The notes under the pieces: generated by a model
What the model was told of the DNA's origin: nothing
Databases searched by the model: none
Seen by the model: only the letters and a program-made list of their open reading frames with translations
Part shown: in pieces, positions 49,297-58,383 of the stretch
Numbering within the stretch: the stretch's first letter is position 1
How the letters are laid out: every line of letters begins with the position of its first letter
DNA from: Nonlabens ulvanivorans
Lineage (GTDB): Bacteria > Bacteroidota > Bacteroidia > Flavobacteriales > Flavobacteriaceae
Direction: 5' to 3'
Assembly: GCF_000755285.1 (NCBI RefSeq)
Contig: NZ_BBMK01000001.1
Location: 806,001 to 870,000 of the forward strand
DNA: 64,000 nucleotides
Program-made: the position numbers and the translations under genes

Positions 49297-50826
49297 TTAC
49301 TTAAACTTTTTAAGATTAAGCCTTTTATAGATGGTGTTTAATAACTCATCATCTGTATAAGGCTTTTTTACTACGTCTTTAAATCCAGCTTTACGGTATT
49401 CTACTAAATCTGTAGCTGATGTTTTTGTAGTTACAGCAATGATCGGTATTTTCTTATTGTGATCATTTGCAAACTCTTTTATCAGACTAATGAGTTCTAG
49501 AGCATCTACTTGTGATATAGATGATGACATCAATATAAGGTCATAATCATCTTTATCAACAGCTTCTAGTAAATCCTTAGGATCTGTGAAAACACGGTTA
49601 TCAAAGTTTCCTGTGCCTACCAATATCTTTAAAGCTGTCATTTGTGTGACGCTATTATCTTCGGCAATTATAGTTCTTACTTTATCTGTAAGGTGTATTT
49701 TACTGTTTTTAGCTGTTTCTTCAGTTTCTTCTACAATTTCTTTATCGTGAATAGGGAATACTAATTTGAGGTTTGCAACTTGTAAAGTGCCACCTGTTTC
49801 TAGTGGTTTTATAAGAATCTCACCATCCATCAATTGTGCTAACTCTCTTGCGATTGAGAAACTTAGACCAGTAGTTTTTTCAATGTCACCATTATCAAGA
49901 TTGGTATATGTCTCGATGTCTTGATCACCTAAAGAATCTGGTACTATACCACTGTTATTTATGACCTCGATTCTTAAACTAACTTTATTTGCTCTTCTTT
50001 GATTTTCTTTAATATTGATTTCAATGCTATCTCCTTTGTTATGCCTTAAAGCGTTGTCTAAGAAATTAGTAATGATTTGTTCAAAACGTCTCCTGTCACC
50101 AATAATAGTCATAGGGACAGTTTCATCTATTTTCAATTTGATGCTAAGGTCCTTTGTAGTAGAGGTTGTAGAGTAATTTAAATGAACATTTTTAAGAAGT
50201 TTTCTTAAGGAAAAAGGTTCGCTCTCTAGAGATAAAGAGCTGTTTTTCAATATTGATAAATCTATTATATCATTTAAAATATCTCTTAACTTATCACTCT
50301 GATCCTTAATTGCTTCAACCAGCATCTCTTGATCTAAGTTAAGCTCTGTCTTGAGTAACATTGATGAAAATGAGCTTACTAATGTTAGCGGATTGCGCAA
50401 TTCATGGGAAAAGTTACCAATGAACCTATTTTTGAATTCTTCTTGTTCTTTTAAAATTTGATTTTTAAGCTCAAGTGTTTCTTGAAAAATAATTGACTCA
50501 TTGCGTTTCTGTGCAATTAGTTGTACTCTATTATAAAAATCTGTTCCTTCTCTAAAAATGATAACAGCGGTGTCATCATCATTTTTTATAAAATCGATAT
50601 CAAAAATGCGATCATTTAAGTGAACACACTCTAGTTTTATATGATCACTTTTTTCTAAGAAATAGGTGTCTATTCCTTCAAAAAATGGATGATAATTCTT
50701 TATCGATGAGTTTTCTTTGAGTTCAAAAAGTTGCTGATCGGTTGTGAGGATAGTACCTTGTTTGTCAATAGAGATAAACTGTAAGTCTTTTGTACTATAA
50801 TCACGTTGTAATTCATGCATCGCCAT
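49297..50826 (-). CDS. Hybrid histidine kinase with degenerate ATP lid and receiver
   Basis: 509 residues, soluble. A PAS-like region covers about 10-100, the phospho-acceptor is H141 in NFSHELRNPLT, and the N-box is ITNFLDNALRHN. The G1 box, normally Asp-x-Gly-x-Gly, reads VINNSGIVPDS (290-296), and the G2 box reads TTGLSFSIAREL, so ATP binding may be weakened. The C-terminal receiver (about 383-507) keeps the acidic pair E389-D390, Thr466 and Lys488, but the phosphorylated Asp is replaced by Ser434 (LILMSSSISQVDA). The gene starts on the GTPase stop codon (TAATGG). Such a protein may read GTPase state instead of relaying phosphate. Confidence 0.87.
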   Translation of the reverse strand: MAMHELQRDYSTKDLQFISIDKQGTILTTDQQLFELKENSSIKNYHPFFEGIDTYFLEKSDHIKLECVHLNDRIFDIDFIKNDDDTAVIIFREGTDFYNRVQLIAQKRNESIIFQETLELKNQILKEQEEFKNRFIGNFSHELRNPLTLVSSFSSMLLKTELNLDQEMLVEAIKDQSDKLRDILNDIIDLSILKNSSLSLESEPFSLRKLLKNVHLNYSTTSTTKDLSIKLKIDETVPMTIIGDRRRFEQIITNFLDNALRHNKGDSIEINIKENQRRANKVSLRIEVINNSGIVPDSLGDQDIETYTNLDNGDIEKTTGLSFSIARELAQLMDGEILIKPLETGGTLQVANLKLVFPIHDKEIVEETEETAKNSKIHLTDKVRTIIAEDNSVTQMTALKILVGTGNFDNRVFTDPKDLLEAVDKDDYDLILMSSSISQVDALELISLIKEFANDHNKKIPIIAVTTKTSATDLVEYRKAGFKDVVKKPYTDDELLNTIYKRLNLKKFK

Positions 50827-51305
50827 TAGGATAAAAGTTTAGCAATTTTTTCAAATAAACGTTGAACGTTGTTACCTTCTTTAGCACTAACTAGCATGTC
50901 TAGAAATTCAAGCTCTTCCTTTTTTTCAGATATACTTCCCTTAGGCAAAAGATCAGATTTATTACCTATGCTTATGATAGGAACTTTATTGAAATTATCC
51001 TTAAGATATTGAGTTTGGGATTCAATATTTTGATATGTTACAGGTCGTGTCACATCGCACACAAATATGAATCCATGTGTTCCTAGTAAATACGCTTTTC
51101 TAATTTCTTCAATGTCATCGGTACCTTCTGTATCCCATAGAATTAAGTTAACTTCTTTATCATTAACATGTACTGTTTTCTTAAGAATATGAACGCCTAT
51201 AGTTACCTTATAGTCTGCAGAGAATACATCTTCTACAAAACGCCTTATAAGGGAAGTTTTCCCAACTCCAAAATGTCCTACGATGACGATTTTTTTTGAT
51301 ATCAT
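50826..51305 (-). CDS. Ras/Rab-like small GTPase
   Basis: 159 residues from ATG at 51305, one base after the stop of the upstream gene. All G motifs are visible: P-loop GHFGVGKTS, switch region Thr in YKVTIGVHILKK, WDTEGTDD, GNKSDL and VSAKEG. In the WDTAGQE-like motif the catalytic Gln position reads Thr (DTEGTDD), suggesting low intrinsic hydrolysis and dependence on a partner. No lipid-attachment Cys is present at the C-terminus, so it is cytosolic. Bacterial Ras-like GTPases such as MglA work with roadblock-type regulators; the gene before it encodes a candidate regulator. Confidence 0.88.
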   Translation of the reverse strand: MISKKIVIVGHFGVGKTSLIRRFVEDVFSADYKVTIGVHILKKTVHVNDKEVNLILWDTEGTDDIEEIRKAYLLGTHGFIFVCDVTRPVTYQNIESQTQYLKDNFNKVPIISIGNKSDLLPKGSISEKKEELEFLDMLVSAKEGNNVQRLFEKIAKLLS

Positions 51306-51306
51306 A

Positions 51307-52134
51307 TTATTGGTTACTGAATTTAAGGGCACTATACCTGGTTAATAGTAATTCTTCTAGTGCTTCTCTTGAATCTAATAGATTCTTTTTATTGATTTCT
51401 TGTGAGACTTCTAGATTGAAATTTTCAAGTTCATTTTCTAGAGTCTCTGTAAATGTACCACTTACGGCTGTTGCAATATAATACTTATGAAAATTATGTA
51501 GATGTATTTCATATAAATCGTACTCGATAGACTGTAAATCATGATTAGACTGCTTGAAAGCATCTTCTACAAAGCCCTTAATCGCTGTCAACATGCCGCT
51601 TATCATGTCTTCATCAACAGTTTCCTTTAAATGAAAACTTCCTATTAGTATACCAGAGCCTTTCTCGATAATAAACACTTGCTCTACTTTAGCATTTCCT
51701 AAATCGCTAATTATGATTTCGTTTTCACTTACTCCTGTAAAAATTGATTTCATTTTGCGTTTAATGCCTTGCATTGAAAATGTGTCTTTGGCCGTTTTAT
51801 TCACTTGCTCAGAAAGTACTTTTATCTCTTGCGAGATGTACTTTTTTATCATCTTACCTAAAATAGGATAGAGCGCCTCAACAACTTCATCTTTTGAATT
51901 TTCAATTTGAATTTTCAATGATTCTGTGATCGCAGGACCTAAGTTTTGAGGGATGTTTTTTGTGAATTCATCTAATTGTTCTTTTATAATCGGAGATACT
52001 TTTTCAGACAGCCTATGGCGTTCTCTTAAAATTTCTTCTAGAACATTGATTTTGTGAGTAATACTTTCTGCGTATTCTCTATCATCTGTGAGTAAGATGG
52101 TCTTCAATAACGCCAGCTTTTCATCTTCTGTCAT
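51307..52134 (-). CDS. Coiled-coil protein with longin/roadblock-like C-terminal domain
   Basis: 275 residues. The first 130 are helical and coiled-coil-like (IKEQLDEFTKNIPQNLGPAITESLKIQIENSKDEVVEALYPI). From about 140, the pattern VEQVFIIEKGSGILIGSFHLKE, then DEDMISGMLTAIKGFVEDAF, then YDLYEIHLHNFHKYYIATAVSG is like the longin/roadblock-type domains that regulate small GTPases. This is fold-level resemblance by eye, not a family match. Lies between the coiled-coil gene (15 bases) and the GTPase gene (1 base), so stoichiometric co-expression is expected. Confidence 0.7.
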   Translation of the reverse strand: MTEDEKLALLKTILLTDDREYAESITHKINVLEEILRERHRLSEKVSPIIKEQLDEFTKNIPQNLGPAITESLKIQIENSKDEVVEALYPILGKMIKKYISQEIKVLSEQVNKTAKDTFSMQGIKRKMKSIFTGVSENEIIISDLGNAKVEQVFIIEKGSGILIGSFHLKETVDEDMISGMLTAIKGFVEDAFKQSNHDLQSIEYDLYEIHLHNFHKYYIATAVSGTFTETLENELENFNLEVSQEINKKNLLDSREALEELLLTRYSALKFSNQ

Positions 52135-52149
52135 GGCGGTATTATGTTA

Positions 52150-52509
52150 TTAAGCTTTGATTTTTGTACCTAACTCTATAAGAGCTTCACCTAGCATATC
52201 TCTACTAGTCTTCTCATCTTCTATCGTGTCTAATCTATCTTCTAACTTATTCTCTAAATCAGTAATACGAATATTTAAATCAGTAGAAAGACTGTCAATA
52301 CTTTTGCTTAGCTCATCACGTGTGTCGTCTATAAAGCTTTGTAATTCTTGCTTTTTCTTTAGCAAGTCAGCTTTTAGTTCATCAAACTCCGTGTTGTACT
52401 GTTGGATGTTTTCTCCAAAAATGAGGTTTTTTATAGCCTCTATTTTTGAGTTGCTATCTACACCTTCAGTTGCAGCATTTTGGGTTTTAGATATTTTACT
52501 CATTTTCAT
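52150..52509 (-). CDS. Short coiled-coil protein, first gene of the GTPase operon
   Basis: 119 residues with long heptad-rich helices (FDELKADLLKKKQELQSFIDDTRDELSKSIDSLSTDLNIRITDLENKLEDRLDTIEDE). It has no signal peptide, membrane helix or catalytic motif. Its place as the first gene of the longin-GTPase-kinase operon suggests a scaffold or localisation factor. A second in-frame ATG two codons later (52503) is an equally possible start. Confidence 0.7.
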   Translation of the reverse strand: MKMSKISKTQNAATEGVDSNSKIEAIKNLIFGENIQQYNTEFDELKADLLKKKQELQSFIDDTRDELSKSIDSLSTDLNIRITDLENKLEDRLDTIEDEKTSRDMLGEALIELGTKIKA

Positions 52510-52543
52510 TTCTCATTTGAGAAGTAAAAATACTAGAAAAATA

Positions 52544-53553
52544 TTACTTATCGTGCTTTTGAATGAATTCCTCTAGTTTGGCAACCATGTTTTTACTTCC
52601 ACAGAAGAAAGGTACTCTTTGGTGAAGCTCTGTCGGTTTTAAATCATGATACGTGTATGACCATCACTGGCTGTACCACCAGCTTGTTCGGCAATAAAAG
52701 CCATTGGGTTGCATTCATATAAAAGACGCAATTTACCATTTGGCGATTTAGCACTTTGTGGATACATGTAAATCCCGCCTTTTATCATATTTCTATGAAT
52801 ATCAGATACTAAACTGCCTATATAACGACTAGTGTAAGGTCTGTCATCTTCATCTTGTTGACAGTATTTAATATAATCCTTGACACCTTGTGGAAAATGA
52901 TTATAATTACCTTCGTTAACGCTATAAATATTTCCGTCTTCAGAAAATTTCATGTTAGGATGTGATAGATAATAAGTCCCTAATGCTGGATTTAATGTAA
53001 ATCCATTCACACCATGGCCAGTTGTGTAAACTAGCATTGTAGAGGTACCGTAAACAATATATCCCGCAGCGACTTGTAAATTACCAGGCTGTAAAAAATC
53101 TTCTAACTGTACTGGAGTACCGACTGGTGTTACACGTCTATATATAGAGAAAATAGTCCCAACAGATACGTTAACATCTATATTTGAACTACCGTCTAAA
53201 GGGTCCATTAAAACTACATACTTGTTACTATGATTCTCTTTATGACCTTCGATAGTAATAAAGTCATCATTTTCTTCACTAGCTATACCGCATACGATCT
53301 CGCGATTAGTAAGTGTTCTTATAAATGTGTCATTTGCAAGGACATCTAATTTTTGTTGATCTTCACCTTGAGTATTAATCTCACCAGCGCTACCGGTAAT
53401 ATCTACAAGTCCAGCTTTGTTAACCTCATGATTAACCATTTTTGCAGCTAGTCTTATAGAGTTGATGAGTCTAGAGAGTTCGCCACTAGAATATTGAAAT
53501 TCAGATTGATTTTCAATTATAAATTCTCCTAAAGTTTGATTTTTACGTGCCAT
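52544..53553 (-). CDS. fbp: Fructose-1,6-bisphosphatase class I (frame broken near the C-terminus)
   Basis: Fbp hydrolyses fructose-1,6-bisphosphate, the committed step of gluconeogenesis. Metal-binding and substrate motifs are [38 protein letters not shown] and [37 protein letters not shown] is missing near 52645 (ATGAT for ATGGAT): restored, the C-terminus reads [23 protein letters not shown] and ends at 52544, about 336 residues. pgi at 8.6 kb is the other sugar-phosphate enzyme in the window. Confidence 0.93.
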
Positions 53554-53670
53554 GTCGGTTTGAGGTGTGTTGCAAATATCCTAAAATATTCTCCATACAT
53601 ATAACGATGTAGTAAGATAGTTTTAAGAATTTGTACATAACTCTATATATATTTACCCAACTTTAAGAAT

Positions 53671-54156
53671 ATGATACAGATAAAAGAAGCTAGTATAAAT
53701 GATTATCCTAGAGTGTTAGAGCTTATTCAAGAGTTAGCTACTTTTGAAAAAGAGCCAGATGCGGTAGAGATAACCGTTAACGATTTAATAAAAAATGGTA
53801 GTGGTAATCATCCGCTTTTTAAATGTTTTGTAGGTTTTTATAATGATAAGATTGAAGGAATTGCACTTTGCTATCCGAGATTTTCAACTTGGAAAGGAAA
53901 GACAATTCACCTTGAAGACCTTATTGTTACACAAAGCTTAAGAGGAAAAGGTCTTGGAAAAGCATTGTATAATCAGGTGATGAAATATGCATTTGATGAA
54001 AAAGTACGTCGGGTAGAATGGGTCGTGCTGGATTGGAATGAAGGAGCAATAGAGTTTTATAAAAATACGGGAGCAACAATTTTAGAGGATTGGCATCTCG
54101 CACAAATGGACGAGGAATCGCTCCGTAATTATGTTTTAAGAAATGAAGATATTTAA
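53671..54156 (+). CDS. GNAT family N-acetyltransferase
   Basis: 161 residues with the GNAT fold: acetyl-CoA-binding motif LEDLIVTQSLRGKGLGKALYNQVM (Arg/Gln-x2-Gly-x-Gly/Ala type) and the following VRRVEWVVLDWNEGAIEFYKNTGA. It resembles diamine/polyamine acetyltransferases, with ATFEKEPDAVEIT near the N-terminus as in spermidine/spermine acetyltransferase-like proteins, but the substrate is uncertain. The stop overlaps the aspartokinase start by 14 bases, so the two are co-expressed. Confidence 0.87.
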   Translation: MIQIKEASINDYPRVLELIQELATFEKEPDAVEITVNDLIKNGSGNHPLFKCFVGFYNDKIEGIALCYPRFSTWKGKTIHLEDLIVTQSLRGKGLGKALYNQVMKYAFDEKVRRVEWVVLDWNEGAIEFYKNTGATILEDWHLAQMDEESLRNYVLRNEDI

Positions 54157-55422
54157 GTTTGGTGGTGCGTCAGTAAAGGACGCCGCTGGTGTGCGCAACG
54201 TCGTACAAGTAGTTCAAACTATGGGCTATGATGGCTTAGGGGTAGTAGTTTCTGCAATGGGCAAAACAACTAATGCATTAGAGGATATTGTTAAATGCTA
54301 TCAGAATAATAATCAAGCATACCTGACTCTTATTGATGAGTTATTTGCTAAACATCTAGAAATTGTATCTGATCTAGAAACTAATGGTGCTAGTGAGGAT
54401 GTTTTGATACGCTTTCGCGAAAGCGAACTTAAAAAAGATCTTAAGGCAACTATAGAATCCTTAAAAGGTACCATGTTGCGCAACCAAAGTAAAAATCACG
54501 CTTTTATCTATGATCAAGTAGTGAGTCATGGAGAATTACTTTCTACTCAAATTGTAGCAACCTATTTTAAGGCTCATAAAATTCTAGTAGAATGGATGGA
54601 TGCACGTCAATTGATAAAGACTGATCAAAAGTATAGAGATGCAGCTGTGAACTGGAAAGAGACAGAGAACTTGATTAAAAATAACTGTGCTGGGAAACTA
54701 TTTTTAACACAAGGTTTTATAGGGTCTGACGATAATGGTTTGACTACAACATTAGGTAGAGAAGGAAGTGATTATACTGCGGCTATTCTACCTATGCTCT
54801 AGACGCTAGCCATGTAACCATTTGGAAAGATGTGCCTGGAGTATTAAATGGTGATCCTCGTGTGTTTGATAACACGGTACTTTTAGAACAAATATCATAT
54901 CGCGAGGCTATAGAATTAGCTTTTTATGGAGCTAGTGTTATACATCCTAAAACCTTACAGCCGCTTCAAGGTAAGCAAATTGAGTTGAGAGTAAATTCTT
55001 TTCTAGATCCACAGTCGCAAGGTACCGTTATTAAAGAAGGTGATGCAGTAAAGCCTATGACGCCATGTTATATCGTACGCAAGAACCTTGTCTTTTTAGA
55101 GATTTCTGCACGTGATTTTAGTTTTATTGGAGAGCATAATATCAGTGATATCTTTCATCAGTTAAGTGAGAGTAAAATGCAAGTAGGATTATTACAAAAC
55201 TCAGCTATTAGCTTAACCATTTGTGTAGAGGATAAATATGATAAACTATCTGAATTGTTAGATGACCTAGAAGCTCGTTACATTGTAAACGCAGTAAGTG
55301 ATGTGTCACTTTATACTATAAGACACCATAGTGATAATGCAATTGAATCTATAGAAAATGGAAAAGAGGTGCTTTTAAGACAGCGCACTCAAGAAACTTT
55401 GCAGCTAGTCGTAAAAGGATAG
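54143..55422 (+). CDS. Aspartate kinase (frame broken)
   Basis: It phosphorylates aspartate, the entry to lysine, threonine, methionine and diaminopimelate synthesis. The kinase part starts MKIFKFGGASVKDA and continues with VVVSAMGKTTNAL and TTLGREGSDYTAAI. A missing G near 54790 (CTACC for CTAGCC) stops the frame; with it, the text reads AAILAYALDASHVTIWKDVPGVLNGDPRVF into the second part, which ends in a two-ACT regulatory region (VFLEISARDFSFIGEHNI...). About 426 residues, monofunctional, without a fused homoserine dehydrogenase. The palindrome at 54410-54425 is read as RFRES. Confidence 0.92.
54410..54425. repeat. Iterated palindrome, perfect copy, inside the aspartate kinase gene
   Basis: Exact CGCTTTCGCGAAAGCG, read as RFRES (LIRFRESELKKD). 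Confidence 0.95.
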
Positions 55423-55424
55423 AG

Positions 55425-55453
55425 TTGAGCAGTTATCAATTATGCTATATTTG
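55425..55453 (+). promoter_or_regulatory. Likely promoter of the OlsF-like acyltransferase gene
   Basis: TTG (55425-55427), 18 bases, TATATTTG (55446-55453), matching TTG-N17/23-TAnnTTTG; 24 bases upstream of the ATG at 55478. Confidence 0.65.
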
Positions 55454-55477
55454 TAGTTCTACTATCTAAATTAAAGA

Positions 55478-57295
55478 ATGGGTCTGGTAACAGCAAAAGA
55501 GGTCGCAAAAGCGATTCATATAGATAAATATGGTTTTCTGGGTACTTTTGGTGGCTGGGCACTTATGAAGTTGTTGCGTATATCCACGCTCAACAAACTT
55601 TATAACAGGCATAAGCATTTAAAAGATGTAAAGTTTCTTACAGCTCTACTTGAAGATTTACAAATAGAGTTTGAAATACCAGAGGAAGATTTAAGACGTA
55701 TTCCTAAAACTGGTGCCTTCATAACCATATCAAATCATCCACTAGGAGGAATTGATGGCATACTATTAATGAGGTTGTTGCTTGATAAAAGGCCTGACTA
55801 TAAGATTATAGCAAATTTCTTATTACATCGTATAGAGCCTTTAAAGCCCTTTATAATGCCAGTTAATCCATTTGAGGATCGTAAAGATGTAAAGTCATCA
55901 ACTGCTGGTTTTATGCAGGCGATTAGACATCTTAGAAATGATATGCCTTTAGGGATTTTTCCAGCTGGCGAAGTCTCTACTTATAAAGATGGAAAACTAG
56001 TTGTCGATAAGCATGGGAAGAGGCAGCAATGAAATTAATACAGCGTGCTGAAGTGCCTGTGATACCAATATATTTTCATGCAAAGAATAGCCGATTGTTT
56101 TATAGGTTAGCAAAAATATCAGACACTTTTAGAACGGCAAAGCTACCTTCAGAAACCTTAACCCAAAAACGACGTATCATTAAGGTCCGTATAGGTAATG
56201 CTATTTCTGTAAAGGATCAAAAAGAGCATGAGAGTCTGACTGGTTTTACTGAGTTTTTAAGGCGTAAAACATATATGCTTTCTAAAGCATATGATAAAGA
56301 GTCTACAAAGCTTAAGGATATACCTAAAACTATAAAACTTCCTAAAAGTCCTAAAAAGATTGTAAAGCAGGTAGATCCGGCAAAAATGATCAAAGAAGTT
56401 GACCAATTAAGAAGAGATGATAAACGTCTTTTACAATCTAAAAACTATGAGGTCTTTCTCGCAAAAAGCGATAAAATGCCACATGTAATGACAGAAATAG
56501 GTCGACTGCGTGAAATTACGTTTAGGAAGATAGGTGAAGGGACAAATAAAGCAATTGATTTAGATCATTACGATAATTATTACCATCAAATGTTCTTATG
56601 GGATAGTGAGGCACAGGCAGTAGCAGGTGCATATCGCATGGGAATGGGAAGTGAAATTTATGAGGCTCATGGGATAGAAGGATTTTATCTCAACGAATTA
56701 TTCAAATTTGAACCAGAGCTATATAAAATGATGAATCAGTCCATAGAAATGGGACGGGCATTTATCATACCAGAGTATCAACTTAAACCTATGCCTTTAT
56801 TTCTTTTATGGAAAGGTATCGTTCATTGTACCTTACGTTTCCCAGAGCATAAATATCTTATAGGTGGAGTAAGTATTAGTAATAAATTTCAAATTTCTCA
56901 AAATCGTTAATGATTGAGTTTATGAAAAGCAATTACTATGATCCATATATCGCTCAATATATTACACCTAAACAGGAGTTTAAAGTCAAACTGGAAGACG
57001 CTGATAAGGATTTTATTTTTGACGAATCTGAGGCTGATTTAAATAAGTTTGATAGACTTATCGATGAATTAGAACCTAACGAATTGCGTTTACCAGTTCT
57101 GATCAAAAAATATGTCAAACAAAACGCAAAAGTAATAGCGTTTAACGTTGATCCATTATTCAATAATGCCATTGATGGTCTCATGTATATACGTATCGCA
57201 GACTACCAGAAAGTACCGTGAAACCGGTTATGGAAGAGTTTCAGGCAGAGATGGAAGCCCGATACTTTAGAGATAATGAGGATAGCGAGGAATAA
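55478..57295 (+). CDS. OlsF-like bifunctional acyltransferase (frame broken twice)
   Basis: Restored, about 606 residues. The N-terminal half is a PlsC-type O-acyltransferase with NHPLGGIDG (His-x4-Asp) and GIFPAGEVST; the C-terminal half is a GNAT-like N-acyltransferase related to OlsB (ITFRKIGEGTNKAIDLDHYDNYYHQMFLWD; VAGAYRMGMG; EMGRAFI). The fused layout matches OlsF, described in Serratia and found in flavobacteria, which makes ornithine lipids by itself. Here glycine or ornithine may be the amino acid. Breaks: a G is missing near 56011 (AAGCATG for AAGGCATG, restoring DKAWEEAAMKLIQRAEVPV) and a T near 57204 (restoring IADLPESTVKPVMEEF). Confidence 0.85.
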
Positions 57296-57297
57296 AT

Positions 57298-58353
57298 ATG
57301 AGAGTATTCTACCTTGTTTTACCAATATTTCTTTTTCACCTAATAGGTAACGCTCAAGAAATTAAAGGTAGAGTCATCGATTCCTTAACTCAGGAGGCTA
57401 TAAGTGGTGCATCAGTCTATATCGATGGAACATCACGAGGCGTAATTACAAACTTAGATGGTTACTTTACATTTAACTATCCTGAAAATGTAAAATCAGC
57501 CTTAGTTGTAAGAATGTTAGGTTATAAAACCATACGTTTTAATAATCCTCTAGAAGCAGATTTGTCTTCTATATTATTAGTGCAAAAAGCAGATGAGCTA
57601 GACGCAGTAATAATCAATCCAGATCCGTGGTCACGTGAAAAGAAGGAAGGATATTTTAAAAAGTACTTTTTAGGCACCTCAACTATCGCTGCTGACTGTA
57701 AGATACTTAATTTAGATGACGTGAAGATGCGTTTTAATCCAGTAACAGGTTTAATGGCAGCTCGCTGTAATAAGCCCATTATGGTTAGAAATAAGCATCT
57801 AGGCTATTTAATTAGTTATGACTTAATTGATTTTGAATTGCAGTTTGAAAAAAAGGTGTTAAAAGCTGGGCCAGGTATTGTATTACCTAATAATGCGCTA
57901 ACCTTGGAGAGTTTTCATTTAAAAGAAGCTTATTATTTAGGGTCATCTTTTTTTCAAGAGCTCAGTGATAAACCATCACGGATTAGAAAGTATTTAAAGA
58001 GGAGAAATGATTTGTATAAAGTTAGTGAATTAAGGTTTTTTAGATCTCTAGCAGCTGATGAATTACAGGATAAAGGATATGTGCTGTATTATGATAAATT
58101 TGCTGTACCTATCAAAAATCACATTCGGGTAAAACAATTTGAAACTTACTCAGTAGTTGGATTTAGGCATGATAAATACCCAATTATAGATTCTAAAAAT
58201 AACAGAACAGATATATATTTAACCGGTGAACAAATTGTAGTTGATCAGCACGGAAATAACCTGTCAGGTAAAGCTATAAAATTCAATGGTTTTATGGCAG
58301 AATTGCGAGTAGGAGGCATGTTACCTCTGGATTTTATACCGCAAGAAAATTAA
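57298..58353 (+). CDS. CarboxypepD_reg-like domain exported protein
   Basis: 351 residues with a signal peptide (cleaved near GNAQ) and a CarboxypepD_reg-like domain (EIKGRVIDSLTQEAISGASVYIDGTSRGVITNLDGYFTFNYPEN, about 21-100). The remaining 250 residues have a DUF5686-like or unassigned beta-rich character, without recognised motifs. It starts three bases after the acyltransferase stop and is therefore probably co-transcribed. Such proteins are common in the flavobacterial envelope, with unknown roles. Confidence 0.78.
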   Translation: MRVFYLVLPIFLFHLIGNAQEIKGRVIDSLTQEAISGASVYIDGTSRGVITNLDGYFTFNYPENVKSALVVRMLGYKTIRFNNPLEADLSSILLVQKADELDAVIINPDPWSREKKEGYFKKYFLGTSTIAADCKILNLDDVKMRFNPVTGLMAARCNKPIMVRNKHLGYLISYDLIDFELQFEKKVLKAGPGIVLPNNALTLESFHLKEAYYLGSSFFQELSDKPSRIRKYLKRRNDLYKVSELRFFRSLAADELQDKGYVLYYDKFAVPIKNHIRVKQFETYSVVGFRHDKYPIIDSKNNRTDIYLTGEQIVVDQHGNNLSGKAIKFNGFMAELRVGGMLPLDFIPQEN

Positions 58354-58383
58354 TCTTGTTTCTTTTTTTTCTTAAGTTTTTTC

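Noticed and set aside
53631-53655. Promoter for the GNAT gene (TTG ... TATATTTA)
   Set aside because: The spacing of 14 bases is too short and the last base of the -7 element does not match.
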